Program-made: the position numbers and the translations under genes
Shown here: one piece after another, positions 24,602 through 33,255 of the stretch
Position numbering within the stretch: position 1 is the first letter of the stretch
Layout of the letters: every line of letters begins with the position of its first letter
NCBI RefSeq assembly: GCF_013177675.1
Contig: NZ_CP042652.1
Span: 62,001 to 126,000 of the forward strand
From: Arcobacter acticola
Lineage (GTDB): Bacteria; Campylobacterota; Campylobacteria; Campylobacterales; Arcobacteraceae
Direction of reading: 5' to 3'
DNA: 64,000 nucleotides
The notes under the pieces: generated by a model
Seen by the model: the letters and a program-made list of their open reading frames with translations, nothing else
Told to the model about the DNA's origin: nothing
Database searches by the model: none

Positions 24602-25991
24602 AAAGAGATCTGAAGGTGCAGAACAACCTCATTGGCCATTAGGTCCATTTAAAATACGACTTCCATTTGTTCATTATCGTTGGGAATTACCTGAAATGAT
24701 GCAGGGGTTCTTTATGTTTGTTGTTGGTTTAGCAATGATTCCATTATTGGAAAAATATCTTGGTATGCCATATGAAGCTGCATTGGCATTTTGTTTTATT
24801 GCAGGTATTGGATATATGTTACCAGCACTACTTGGTGTTCCATTAGTTCCAGGTTGGATTACTCCAGCAATTCCTGTCGTATTACTTTATTTAAAAGGTT
24901 TTGAACCAGGTCCTGAGGCTATTAAAGCAATGTTTGCTTTACAGATTGAAGTAACATTAATTTTCTTATTCTTAGGGATTACAAGACTTGGATCTAAATT
25001 AGTTGATTCAATACCAAATTCATTAAAATCTGGTGTAATTATTGGGGCAGGAATAGCTGCATTAATGGGTGAATTAAAAGTTGGTGGTCGTATTGATATT
25101 ACTCCAATTTCAATTATTATAGGTTCTTTAGTTTCAGCATATGTATTATTTTCATTATCATTTAAAAATGTTATTAAAAATAATGCTTTTGCAAAACAAA
25201 TAGCAAATTTTGGTTTGGTATCAGGAATGATTATAGCTATGATTGTTGGATGGAGTGTTGGTGAATATAGTTTACCTGATATTAAATTTGGAATTACACA
25301 ACCTGATTTTTCTTTAATGTGGAATTATTTGATATTTTCTACAGGTTTACCTTCTTGGGATATATTTTTATTAGCTATTCCTACAGCGTTAATTGCTTAT
25401 GTAATTGCTTTTGGAGATATTATTATTGGCTTTACATTAGTTAAAAGAGCTGATGATATTCGTACAGATGAAGTAATTGAAGAAAATGTTGATAGAGTTC
25501 ATTTAGTTACAGCTCTTAGAAATGCATTACATTCTTTATTTGCACCATGGCCTGGACTTGCTGGACCTTTATGGACAGCTGCTCATGCTACATTAGCAGA
25601 ACGTTATGCAATGGGAAGAAAATCAATGGACTCTATTTATAGTGGTGGAGGAACATTTTGGATAAGTGGGATGTTAGCTTTATTTATGTTGCCTTTAGTG
25701 ACATTTTTTAAGCCAGTATTACCAATAGCTTTATCTCTTACCTTGATTCTTACTGCATATATTTGCATTTTAGTTGGTGTAGAACAACTTAAAAATTCAA
25801 CTGAAAGAGGTGTTGCTGGAATTGTTGCAATTACTTTATCTATGCCAGATCCTAAATCAACTTTGTATGCAGTTGCTATTGGATTAGTATTGTATTTCTT
25901 ACTTGAAAGACCAAAACTATTAGGTAAACATGATGAAAGTAGTATCCTTTCTGGTGAAGATCAAGAGTCATCTATCCCTAATAAATCATAG
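24591..25991 (+). CDS. Putative inner-membrane permease of unknown substrate
   Basis: 466 residues with about 11 to 13 hydrophobic segments. The layout recalls the NCS2/SulP-type UraA fold (for example PLVPGWITPAIPVV and the SLKSGVIIGAGIAALMG helix), but the family is not certain. Polar signature: HSLFAPWPGLAGPLW followed by TAAHATLAERYAMGRKS. The N terminus is amphipathic and cytoplasmic (EQPHWPLGPFKIRLPFVHYRWE). It is monocistronic, between phaJ and the acyl-CoA dehydrogenase operon, with the same direct-repeat promoter. I infer uptake of the short-chain acid that the cluster degrades, but nothing in the sequence names the substrate. Confidence 0.6.
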   Translation: MQFKKRSEGAEQPHWPLGPFKIRLPFVHYRWELPEMMQGFFMFVVGLAMIPLLEKYLGMPYEAALAFCFIAGIGYMLPALLGVPLVPGWITPAIPVVLLYLKGFEPGPEAIKAMFALQIEVTLIFLFLGITRLGSKLVDSIPNSLKSGVIIGAGIAALMGELKVGGRIDITPISIIIGSLVSAYVLFSLSFKNVIKNNAFAKQIANFGLVSGMIIAMIVGWSVGEYSLPDIKFGITQPDFSLMWNYLIFSTGLPSWDIFLLAIPTALIAYVIAFGDIIIGFTLVKRADDIRTDEVIEENVDRVHLVTALRNALHSLFAPWPGLAGPLWTAAHATLAERYAMGRKSMDSIYSGGGTFWISGMLALFMLPLVTFFKPVLPIALSLTLILTAYICILVGVEQLKNSTERGVAGIVAITLSMPDPKSTLYAVAIGLVLYFLLERPKLLGKHDESSILSGEDQESSIPNKS

Positions 25992-26013
25992 TTATTTATT
26001 ATGTCTAAAAAAT

Positions 26014-26038
26014 AATCAGCCCTAAACTAGGGTTGATT
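26014..26038 (+). terminator. Stem-loop after the permease gene
   Basis: AATCAGCCCTA (26014-26024) pairs with TAGGGTTGATT (26028-26038) through one G-U pair, with a 3-nt loop. It lies 22 bp after the stop codon and is the most GC-rich stem of this region. Confidence 0.55.
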
Positions 26039-26138
26039 GTACAGTAATCTAATAGTAAAAAAATCATTTTATTTACCTTCTAATGTATTATTAAGTTATT
26101 ATTTATTCTTCAATATATTTAATATTTCTTCTTTCTAA

Positions 26139-26171
26139 TATCATTAAATTGTCATTTTTTCTAAATATACT
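26139..26171 (+). promoter_or_regulatory. Direct-repeat promoter of the acyl-CoA dehydrogenase operon
   Basis: TATCAT-N5-TGTCAT-N10-TATACT, with the -10 box 32 bp before the ATG of the acyl-CoA dehydrogenase. It drives a six-gene unit that ends at the stem-loop at 32699-32733. Confidence 0.75.
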
Positions 26172-26203
26172 GCTTTATATTAAATTAATCAAGGAGAATA
26201 ATT

Positions 26204-27343
26204 ATGAATTTTGAATTAAGTGAAGATCACAAGGTTTTAACAGACAGTCTTAAAGATTTTGTTGATAATGAGATAAAACCTATTGCTATGGAAATTGATG
26301 AAAATCATGAGATACCAATGTCATTAATTACACAAATGAGTGAATTAGGATTTATGGGTACATATATTCCTGAGGAGTATGGTGGTGCTGGAATGGATTA
26401 CTTCTCTTATATTTTAACTGTTGAAGAAGTTTCAAAAGCTTGCGCTTCATCTGGCGTATTAATAGCTGCTCATACTTCTTTATGTTGTGGACCAATCTTA
26501 ACTTATGGAACAGAAGAACAAAAGAAAAAATTTCTTCCTGCACTTGCACGTGGAGAAAAAATTGGTTGTTTTTTACAAACAGAACCAAATGCTGGAAGTG
26601 ATGTTGTTAATATTGATACTAAATATGTTGAAAAAGATGATTGTTATGTAATAACTGGTTCTAAAATATTTATTACAAATGGTGCATATAAAGGTACAGG
26701 TATTGTAATTGCTACAAAAGATAAATCATTAGGACATAAAGGTTTATCTGCATTTATAGTTGATTTATCAACTCCTGGTGTTGAAGTATTAAAAAATGAA
26801 GTAAAAATGGGTATTAGAGGAAGTTATACAACAGCCTTTGGTCTTGATGGCGTAGTTGTTCCAAAAGAAAACTTATTAGCAAATGAAGGTGACGGTTTTA
26901 AAATAGCAATGGAAACTCTAAATGCTGGAAGAATCAGTGTTGGAGCTCAAGCTTTAGGTATCGCTGAAGGTGCTTTTGAAAGATCAGTTGATTATACTCA
27001 AGAGAGAAAACAATTTGGGAAACCACTTGCAGCTTTCCAAGCAGTATCAATGAAATTAGCAGAAATGAAAGTTAGAATTGAACAAAGTAAAATGTTAATT
27101 TATAGAGCTGCTTGGTTAAAAGAAAATCACAAACCATATATTATGGAATCAGCGATGGCAAAACTTTCAGCTTCTGAAACAGCTACTTTTGTAACAAAAG
27201 ACGCTATTCAGGTTCATGGTGGATATGGATTTATTTGTGAATATGAAGTTGAAAGAATGTATAGGGATGCAAAAATTACAGAGATTTATGAAGGTACTAG
27301 TGAAATTCAAAGAGTTATCATAGGTAAGATGCTGATTAAATAA
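26204..27343 (+). CDS. Acyl-CoA dehydrogenase (short-chain/butyryl-CoA type)
   Basis: 379 residues, the usual length for the family that oxidises acyl-CoA to trans-2-enoyl-CoA and passes electrons to ETF. Motifs: GCFLQTEPNAGSDV (flavin/substrate loop), ERKQFGKPLAAFQAV, QVHGGYGFICEYEVERMYRD and the catalytic base in ITEIYEGTSEIQR, at the short-chain position (Glu near residue 364). It is first in the operon with the EMO-like reductase, EtfBA, a methyltransferase and 3-hydroxybutyryl-CoA dehydrogenase, so butyryl-CoA is the likely substrate class. Confidence 0.93.
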   Translation: MNFELSEDHKVLTDSLKDFVDNEIKPIAMEIDENHEIPMSLITQMSELGFMGTYIPEEYGGAGMDYFSYILTVEEVSKACASSGVLIAAHTSLCCGPILTYGTEEQKKKFLPALARGEKIGCFLQTEPNAGSDVVNIDTKYVEKDDCYVITGSKIFITNGAYKGTGIVIATKDKSLGHKGLSAFIVDLSTPGVEVLKNEVKMGIRGSYTTAFGLDGVVVPKENLLANEGDGFKIAMETLNAGRISVGAQALGIAEGAFERSVDYTQERKQFGKPLAAFQAVSMKLAEMKVRIEQSKMLIYRAAWLKENHKPYIMESAMAKLSASETATFVTKDAIQVHGGYGFICEYEVERMYRDAKITEIYEGTSEIQRVIIGKMLIK

Positions 27344-27350
27344 ATCTTTT

Positions 27351-27375
27351 TAGGAGTAAAAGTATTTTACTCCTA
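27351..27375 (+). terminator. Intra-operon stem-loop after the acyl-CoA dehydrogenase gene
   Basis: Exact 11-bp stem TAGGAGTAAAA / TTTTACTCCTA with a 3-nt loop, 7 bp after the stop codon. No T-run follows, so it probably tunes expression of the downstream membrane reductase rather than ending the transcript. Confidence 0.55.
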
Positions 27376-27416
27376 GATTATTAGAGATTTGATTTTAGAT
27401 TTATGTGGAGAGTATT

Positions 27417-29426
27417 ATGGAAATATCTAGAGAAATATATTGGAATGTTGGAAATAGTTTAACAACAATTGCACTTATGTACTTCTTTACTTTTTTAGCT
27501 ATGGGATACGTTGTATATCTTTTTTACAAAAGATATAAAGTATATCAATTAGGGAAACCTTTAAATAGAACAGATAATCTTGCTGAAAGAATTAAATATA
27601 TGCTAACTAATATGGCAGGACAGATTAAAGTTAGAAGAAGAAGTCGTCCTGGTATTGCACATAGTATATTCTTTTGGTCATTTACTATTTTGTTTATAGG
27701 GACATTTTTAGTTTTCGTTCAAGCTGATATTACAGATTTATTTTTTGATTATGTATTTTTAAAAGGTGACTTTTACAAAGCATATTCATTTTCTTTAGAT
27801 ATTGCAGGTTTAGTTGGAATTATTATGTTAGGTGGGTTATTCATAAGAAGATTTGTGTTTAAACCTAAAAGTTTAGTAACTTCGAAAGAGGATACTATTA
27901 TTCATGTTCTTTTATTTGCAATTCTTATTACAGGATTTTTAATTGAAGGTGTAAGAATGGCCGCTACTGAATTAAAAACTAATCCTGAATGGATGATTTT
28001 TTCACCAGTTGGTATGGTTATCGCAAATATGCTTTCACAAGTTAGTGATAATGTTCTTCTTCTTTCTCATAAAATAATCTGGTGGGTACACCTATTTATA
28101 GTTTTAGCTTTTTTTATTGTAATACCAGTTACAAAATTAAGACATATGTTTACAATAACAGCTAATTATGTATTTAAAGATAATGGACCTACGGGAAAAC
28201 TTGTAACTTTGAATATGGAAGACGAAACTATAGAAAGTTTTGGTGTTTCAAAAGTAACAGATTTTACATGGAAAGATATATTTGATGCAGATGCTTGTAT
28301 TAATTGTAGTCGTTGTCAAGATATTTGTCCAGCTAATGCAACAGGAAAACCATTATCTCCAATGAGTGTAATAAATAGAATTGGAAATGCTGCATTTAAT
28401 GACCCAAGTATAAATTTAATTGATGATATTGGACGAGATTCTATTTGGTCTTGTACAACTTGTAGAGCTTGTGAAGATATTTGTCCTGCGAATAATGAAC
28501 ATGTAAATAAAATTATTGATTTTAGAAGAAATCTTGTTCTTATGGAAGGTGAGTTTGCAGGTGATGAGGTTATGCAAGCTATGGATAATGTTGAGGTAAA
28601 TGGTAACCCAATGGGATTAGCAATGGCTTCAAGAGGAGATTGGGCAATAGGACTTGATGTAGTTATCATGAGTGATACTTATGAAATAGTGAAAAATCCT
28701 GTTGATGTTCTTTATTATGTTGGATGTTATGCTTCTTTTGATGCAAGAAATCAAAAAATTGCAAAGAACTTTGTTGAAATATGTAATGTCTCAGGAATCA
28801 AAGTTGGTATTTTAGGAAAAGAAGAAAAATGTTGTGGAGAGCCTATTCGTAAGATGGGGAATGAATATTTATATCAAGAATTAGCAAAAGAAAATATTGA
28901 GAATTTAGGAAAATATAATGTTCTTAAAATTGTAACAACATGTCCACACTGTTTTAATACACTAAACAAAGATTATAGAGATTTAGGGTTTGAAACACAA
29001 GTTGAACACTATACTGTTTTCCTTGATAGATTGGAAAAAGAGAATCGAATTCCAATGAAAGAAGAAGCATTTGATTGTACATATCATGATTCTTGTTATT
29101 TAGTAAGACACAATGATATAGATGATCAACCAAGATCTCTTTTAAATGCAGCGGGTGCAAATATTATAGAAATGGATAAGAGTAGAAAAAACACTTCTTG
29201 TTGTGGTGCTGGAGGAGGAAGAATTCTTGCAGAAGAACATCTTGGAACTAAGATAAATATTGCAAGGGTTAATATGGCTCAAGAAACAGGAGCCCCTACT
29301 TTGATTTCAAATTGTCCATTCTGTCTTACAATGTTTGAAGATGGGATAAAAATGGCTGATTGTGAAGATAGCTTAGTAGTAAAAGATTTATCAGAAATAA
29401 TTGTTGAAAGACTTAAAAAATCGTAA
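27417..29426 (+). CDS. Membrane-bound ETF:(mena)quinone oxidoreductase, EMO type
   Basis: About 669 residues. The N-terminal third has five or six membrane helices resembling the nitrate-reductase gamma/HdrE cytochrome b domain (MYFFTFLAMGYVVYLFY, then HSIFFWSFTILFIGTFLVF). The rest is HdrD-like: two 4Fe-4S motifs (CINCSRCQDICPANATG, CTTCRACEDICPANNEH) and two CCG modules (CCGEPIRKMG, CCGAGGGRI). Proteins of this plan beside etfBA pass electrons from acyl-CoA dehydrogenation via ETF to menaquinone. ATG 27417 follows GGAGAG and is preferred over GTG 27405. A generic heterodisulfide-reductase-like role is the alternative. Confidence 0.85.
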   Translation: MEISREIYWNVGNSLTTIALMYFFTFLAMGYVVYLFYKRYKVYQLGKPLNRTDNLAERIKYMLTNMAGQIKVRRRSRPGIAHSIFFWSFTILFIGTFLVFVQADITDLFFDYVFLKGDFYKAYSFSLDIAGLVGIIMLGGLFIRRFVFKPKSLVTSKEDTIIHVLLFAILITGFLIEGVRMAATELKTNPEWMIFSPVGMVIANMLSQVSDNVLLLSHKIIWWVHLFIVLAFFIVIPVTKLRHMFTITANYVFKDNGPTGKLVTLNMEDETIESFGVSKVTDFTWKDIFDADACINCSRCQDICPANATGKPLSPMSVINRIGNAAFNDPSINLIDDIGRDSIWSCTTCRACEDICPANNEHVNKIIDFRRNLVLMEGEFAGDEVMQAMDNVEVNGNPMGLAMASRGDWAIGLDVVIMSDTYEIVKNPVDVLYYVGCYASFDARNQKIAKNFVEICNVSGIKVGILGKEEKCCGEPIRKMGNEYLYQELAKENIENLGKYNVLKIVTTCPHCFNTLNKDYRDLGFETQVEHYTVFLDRLEKENRIPMKEEAFDCTYHDSCYLVRHNDIDDQPRSLLNAAGANIIEMDKSRKNTSCCGAGGGRILAEEHLGTKINIARVNMAQETGAPTLISNCPFCLTMFEDGIKMADCEDSLVVKDLSEIIVERLKKS

Positions 29427-29438
29427 AAGGATAAAAAT

Positions 29439-30206
29439 ATGAAAGTACTTGTATGTATTAAACAAGTTCCAGATATGGAATCAAAATTTAAAATAAATGC
29501 TAATGGAACTTGGTTTGATGAAAATGATTTAGCATATCGTATAAATGAGTACGATGAGTATGCAATTGAGCAAGCAGTTCAATTAAAAGAGCAGTTAAAT
29601 AATGTAGATATTACAGTTCTAAGTGTTGGACCAGCAAGAGTAAAAGAGGCTTTAAAAAAAGCACTAGCAATGGGTTGTGATGATGCTGTTCATATTGAAG
29701 ATGAGCAATCTTCTTTAAAAGAGCCTTTTCAAATTGCAAATTTGATAGCTGATTTTGCTAAAGATAAAGGCTTTGATATTGTGTTTACTGGTATGCAGTC
29801 TCAAGATAGAGGTTCAGGACAAGTTGGAATTATCCTTTCAGAATTATTAAATATGTCTTGTGTTTCGACAATTGCAGAATTTGAATATAAAGATGGAATC
29901 ACTGTTAAAAGAGAACTTGAAGGTGGTTTAAAATCAATTGTAAAAGTTTCAACACCAGTTGTTTTAACTTGTCAATTAGGATTAAATACTCCTAGATACC
30001 CAACTTTGCCAAATATTATGAAAGCTAAGAAAAAAGAGTTACTTACAATTGCATCTACAGAACTTTTTGCAGTTGATAGTTCTTATGAAACAGTTAATTT
30101 TTACCACCCACAAAAAAGTGGAGGAAGCCTTATTTTAGAAGGTTCCGTATCAGAACTTGTTGATAAATTAATCGTAATATTAAAAGAAAAGACTTCGGTT
30201 CTTTAA
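29439..30206 (+). CDS. etfB: Electron transfer flavoprotein beta subunit
   Basis: 255 residues, normal for EtfB, which binds AMP or a second flavin and pairs with EtfA. It begins MKVLVCIKQVPD and contains ALAMGCDDAVHI, FTGMQSQDRGSGQVGIIL and ELEGGLKSIVKV. It lies between the EMO-like gene (12-bp gap) and etfA (14-bp gap). It shuttles electrons from the acyl-CoA dehydrogenase to the membrane reductase. Whether this ETF bifurcates cannot be decided from the sequence, but the EMO partner argues for simple transfer. Confidence 0.93.
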   Translation: MKVLVCIKQVPDMESKFKINANGTWFDENDLAYRINEYDEYAIEQAVQLKEQLNNVDITVLSVGPARVKEALKKALAMGCDDAVHIEDEQSSLKEPFQIANLIADFAKDKGFDIVFTGMQSQDRGSGQVGIILSELLNMSCVSTIAEFEYKDGITVKRELEGGLKSIVKVSTPVVLTCQLGLNTPRYPTLPNIMKAKKKELLTIASTELFAVDSSYETVNFYHPQKSGGSLILEGSVSELVDKLIVILKEKTSVL

Positions 30207-30220
30207 GAAAGGAAATAATC

Positions 30221-31129
30221 ATGAAATTATTATTAGTTGGAGAATATCGAGAAAAGAAGTTATTAAATGTAACTTATGATTTAGTTGGCATTGCAAATAA
30301 ATTAGGAGCTGATAAAGTGATGGTTGCCTCAGGTTATGAATCTGATTTACCAAAATTTGATGGAAAACTATATTTAGCTAATGCAAATGATGTTGGAGAA
30401 TATAATCCAAACATACATAAACAAATGATTTTAGATGTAGTTGAAAAAGAGAATCCAGATGTAATTGTATTTATTCACTCTTCTTTTGGTTGGGATTTAG
30501 CTCCAAGAGTTGCAACTGCTTTAAAAGCTGCCCAATTTACAGAAGTAATTGATTTTAAAGATGGTTCTTTTATAGTTCCTTCTTGTAATTCAAAATTAAG
30601 AAGAGAACTAAAATCAAAAACTAATAAAACTGTAATAACAATTCAGGCTGGTGCATTTGCATTTTCAGATGAATCAACTGCTTCACCTATTGTAGAAAAG
30701 ATAACTCCTTCAAATACATCAAATGTAGAATTTGTAAGTTATGAAGAAGCTGAAGCAAAAGGGCTTGATCTAACAAAGGCAGATATTATCGTTACTGCTG
30801 GTAGAGGTGTTGGTAAAAAGGACAATATTCCTATTATTCAAGCATTAGCTACAAAACTAGGTGGAGAATTAGGTGCAAGTCGTCCAGTTGCAGATAATGC
30901 ATGGGTTGACCATAGCCATCAAGTTGGGACTACTGGACAAACAGTATCTCCAAAATTATATATAGCTTGTGGAGTTTCAGGAGCGATCCAACATCTTGCA
31001 GGTATGAAAAAATCTGAGTTTATAGTTGCTATAAATACAGATAAAGATGCACCAATTGGTGAAATAGCTGATGTTTTAATAGTTGCAGATGTACTTCAAT
31101 TTGTACCTGCTTTAACTAATAAATTATAA
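30221..31129 (+). CDS. etfA: Electron transfer flavoprotein alpha subunit
   Basis: 302 residues. The N-terminal domain resembles EtfB. The C-terminal FAD domain has VTAGRGVGKKDN, GASRPVADNAWVDHSHQVG and LYIACGVSGAIQHLAGM, the diagnostic EtfA FAD-binding signature. It forms a heterodimer with the EtfB encoded upstream. It is slightly shorter than E. coli or human EtfA because the N-terminal domain is compact. Confidence 0.94.
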   Translation: MKLLLVGEYREKKLLNVTYDLVGIANKLGADKVMVASGYESDLPKFDGKLYLANANDVGEYNPNIHKQMILDVVEKENPDVIVFIHSSFGWDLAPRVATALKAAQFTEVIDFKDGSFIVPSCNSKLRRELKSKTNKTVITIQAGAFAFSDESTASPIVEKITPSNTSNVEFVSYEEAEAKGLDLTKADIIVTAGRGVGKKDNIPIIQALATKLGGELGASRPVADNAWVDHSHQVGTTGQTVSPKLYIACGVSGAIQHLAGMKKSEFIVAINTDKDAPIGEIADVLIVADVLQFVPALTNKL

Positions 31130-31153
31130 GAATTTTAATAAAAGGTTGATACT

Positions 31154-31804
31154 TTGGATAAAGATTTTTGGAATGAGAGATGGGAAAAAGAGGAAATAGC
31201 TTTTCATATGAATGAAGTTAATCCTATGCTTATAAAACATTTTTCAGAGTTATCTTTAGAAAAACAAAAAAGAATCTTTATTCCTTTATGTGGAAAAACA
31301 TTAGATATTGAGTGGTTATTGGCTAGAAACTACAAAATTATTGGGGTTGAATTAAATGAATTAGCTGTTAAAAGTCTATTTATTGAATTAAAAATAGAAC
31401 CAACAATTTTAAAAACAAGTGACTTTATAATTTATAAACATGAAAATATAGAAGTATTAGTAGGAGATTTTTTCAATCTATCTAAAAGTCTTTTGGGAAA
31501 GGTTGATTTAATTTATGATAGAGCAGCTCTTGTTGCTCTACCTAAAGATATGAGAAAAAAATATTCAGCGCACTTATTAAATATTACAAGTGGTGTTTCT
31601 CAACTACTACTAACTTATGAATATGATCAAAATACAATGAAAGGTCCACCTTTTTGTGTGGATAGCCTTGAAGTAGAAGAATATTATTTTGATATTTATT
31701 CATTAGTTTTACTTGAAAAAAATGAAAACCTTCCAAGTGGATTAAAAAGAAAATCAAATGGATGTGAAAAAGTTTGGCTATTAAAAAAAAATAAAAAAGT
31801 TTAA
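31154..31804 (+). CDS. tpm: Thiopurine S-methyltransferase (TPMT)-family methyltransferase
   Basis: 216 residues with the TPMT family signature: FWNERWEKEEIAFHMNEVNP, IFIPLCGKTLDIEWL (SAM site) and VDLIYDRAALVALP. The start is TTG at 31154 (AAAGG upstream); no better ATG exists. Bacterial TPMT-like enzymes methylate thiols, selenium or tellurium species, and some make methylated sulfur gases. Its position inside an acyl-CoA oxidation operon, between etfA (24 bp) and hbd (11 bp), is odd and unexplained. Confidence 0.8.
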   Translation: MDKDFWNERWEKEEIAFHMNEVNPMLIKHFSELSLEKQKRIFIPLCGKTLDIEWLLARNYKIIGVELNELAVKSLFIELKIEPTILKTSDFIIYKHENIEVLVGDFFNLSKSLLGKVDLIYDRAALVALPKDMRKKYSAHLLNITSGVSQLLLTYEYDQNTMKGPPFCVDSLEVEEYYFDIYSLVLLEKNENLPSGLKRKSNGCEKVWLLKKNKKV

Positions 31805-31815
31805 AAGGAGAAATA

Positions 31816-32691
31816 ATGGAAATAAAAGAAGTAGGAATCATTGGTTCTGGACAAATGGGAAATGGGATAGCTCACGTATGTGCTTTATCTGGATATAAAG
31901 TTGTATTAATAGATATTGCAGAAGAAGCATTAACTAACGCAATAGGAACTATTAAGAAAAATCTTAAGAGACAAGTAGAAAAAGAAAAAATTTCTCAAAG
32001 TGATATGGATAGAGCTTTATCTAATATTGTTACTAATACAGAGTCAAAAGCTCTTAAAAATGCAGATTTGATTATTGAAGCTGCTACTGAGAATTTTGAT
32101 TTAAAAGTTAAGATTTTTAAAGGAGTATTAGAATATATTAAAGAAAGTTGTTTATTATCAACAAATACTTCAAGTATGTCTATTACTAAATTAGCTGCTA
32201 ATACAGATAGACCTGAAAGATTTATTGGTTTACATTTTATGAATCCAGTTCCAGTTATGAAGTTGGTAGAAATTATTCCTGGAATTGCAACAAGTGATGA
32301 AATGTTAGAAACAACAAAATCATTCGCTGAATCTTTAGGTAAAACAATTGCAGTAGCAAAAGATTATCCAGCTTTTATTGCTAATCGTATTTTAGTTCCG
32401 ATGATAAATGAAGCAATTTATTCTTTATATGAAGGAGCAGGAGATATTAAGTCAATTGATACTGCTATGAAACTTGGAATGGGACATCCAATGGGTCCAT
32501 TAGAGTTGGCTGACTTTGTAGGTTTGGATACTTGTCTAGCAATAATGAATGTATTATATGAAGGATTTGGTGATACTAAATATAGTCCTTGTCCATTATT
32601 AGTTAAATATGTGGAAGCTGGATGGTATGGAGTTAAATCTGGAAAAGGTTTCTATGATTACTCAGGTGCTACACCTATTCCTACTAAATAA
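31816..32691 (+). CDS. hbd: 3-hydroxybutyryl-CoA dehydrogenase
   Basis: 291 residues, a stand-alone NAD(P)-dependent (S)-3-hydroxyacyl-CoA dehydrogenase. The Rossmann loop is VGIIGSGQMGNGIAHVCA. The catalytic His lies in GLHFMNPVPVMKLVEII, followed by DYPAFIANRILVPMINEA and the C-terminal domain MGHPMGPLELADFVGLD. It converts 3-hydroxybutyryl-CoA to acetoacetyl-CoA. It is last in the acd operon; the thiolase that uses its product lies 2.5 kb downstream under a similar promoter. Confidence 0.94.
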   Translation: MEIKEVGIIGSGQMGNGIAHVCALSGYKVVLIDIAEEALTNAIGTIKKNLKRQVEKEKISQSDMDRALSNIVTNTESKALKNADLIIEAATENFDLKVKIFKGVLEYIKESCLLSTNTSSMSITKLAANTDRPERFIGLHFMNPVPVMKLVEIIPGIATSDEMLETTKSFAESLGKTIAVAKDYPAFIANRILVPMINEAIYSLYEGAGDIKSIDTAMKLGMGHPMGPLELADFVGLDTCLAIMNVLYEGFGDTKYSPCPLLVKYVEAGWYGVKSGKGFYDYSGATPIPTK

Positions 32692-32698
32692 AAATTTT

Positions 32699-32733
32699 AT
32701 AAACTATTTTAGCAAATAGCTAAAATAGTTTAT
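32699..32733 (+). terminator. Terminator of the acyl-CoA dehydrogenase operon
   Basis: Exact 15-bp stem, ATAAACTATTTTAGC with its complement, around a 5-nt loop, 7 bp after the hbd stop codon. It separates the operon from the next direct-repeat promoter, at 32759. Confidence 0.75.
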
Positions 32734-32758
32734 CTAAGATTTCTCATTAAATATTACT

Positions 32759-32791
32759 TATCATAATTTTGTCATTATATATTTATATACT
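32759..32791 (+). promoter_or_regulatory. Direct-repeat promoter of the thioesterase pair
   Basis: TATCAT-N5-TGTCAT-N10-TATACT, 30 bp before the ATG. It matches the shared architecture exactly. Confidence 0.75.
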
Positions 32792-32821
32792 TCTTATATG
32801 TAAATTATTAGGAGAATTATT

Positions 32822-33253
32822 ATGAGTATCTGGAAAAAAACTTTTACATTAGAGTCACTTAATGAAAAATGTAAAAATACTGCTGTAGAAACTTTAGGTA
32901 TTAAAATTACAAAAATTGAAGATAATTCTTTAGAAGGTGAAATGCCTGTAGATTCAAGAACCCATCAAATACATGGTATCTTGCATGGAGGAGCTTCTGT
33001 TTTATTTGCTGAAACATTGGGAAGTATTGCCGGTGTTGTAGCTGCTAAACCTGGTTATACAGTTGTTGGATTAGATATAAATGCAAATCATTTAAGAGGT
33101 GTTAGTGAAGGCTTTGTTGTAGGTATTGCAACTGCTATTCATATTGGTAGAACTACTCAAGTTTGGGATATTAAAATAAAACATAAAGAAACTGATAAGT
33201 TAGTTTGTATCTCAAGATTAACAGTTTCTGTTATAGAAGAGAAGGAAGAATAG
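32822..33253 (+). CDS. PaaI/MenI-type hotdog acyl-CoA thioesterase
   Basis: 143 residues. The motif HQIHGILHGGASVLFAETLG is characteristic of the PaaI/YdiI (MenI) thioesterase group, whose catalytic acid is the Glu in FAETLG. YdiI-like enzymes hydrolyse aryl- and acyl-CoA esters, with DHNA-CoA as one physiological substrate. Here the gene shares the catabolic promoter, so release of CoA from stalled acyl-CoA intermediates is more likely. It is followed 2 bp later by a second thioesterase gene. Confidence 0.83.
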   Translation: MSIWKKTFTLESLNEKCKNTAVETLGIKITKIEDNSLEGEMPVDSRTHQIHGILHGGASVLFAETLGSIAGVVAAKPGYTVVGLDINANHLRGVSEGFVVGIATAIHIGRTTQVWDIKIKHKETDKLVCISRLTVSVIEEKEE

Positions 33254-33255
33254 AA

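Noticed and set aside
33205-33255. N-terminal extension of the YbgC-like gene
   Set aside because: It overlaps the preceding thioesterase gene and lacks family similarity; ATG 33256 has a good ribosome-binding site and begins at the conserved motif.
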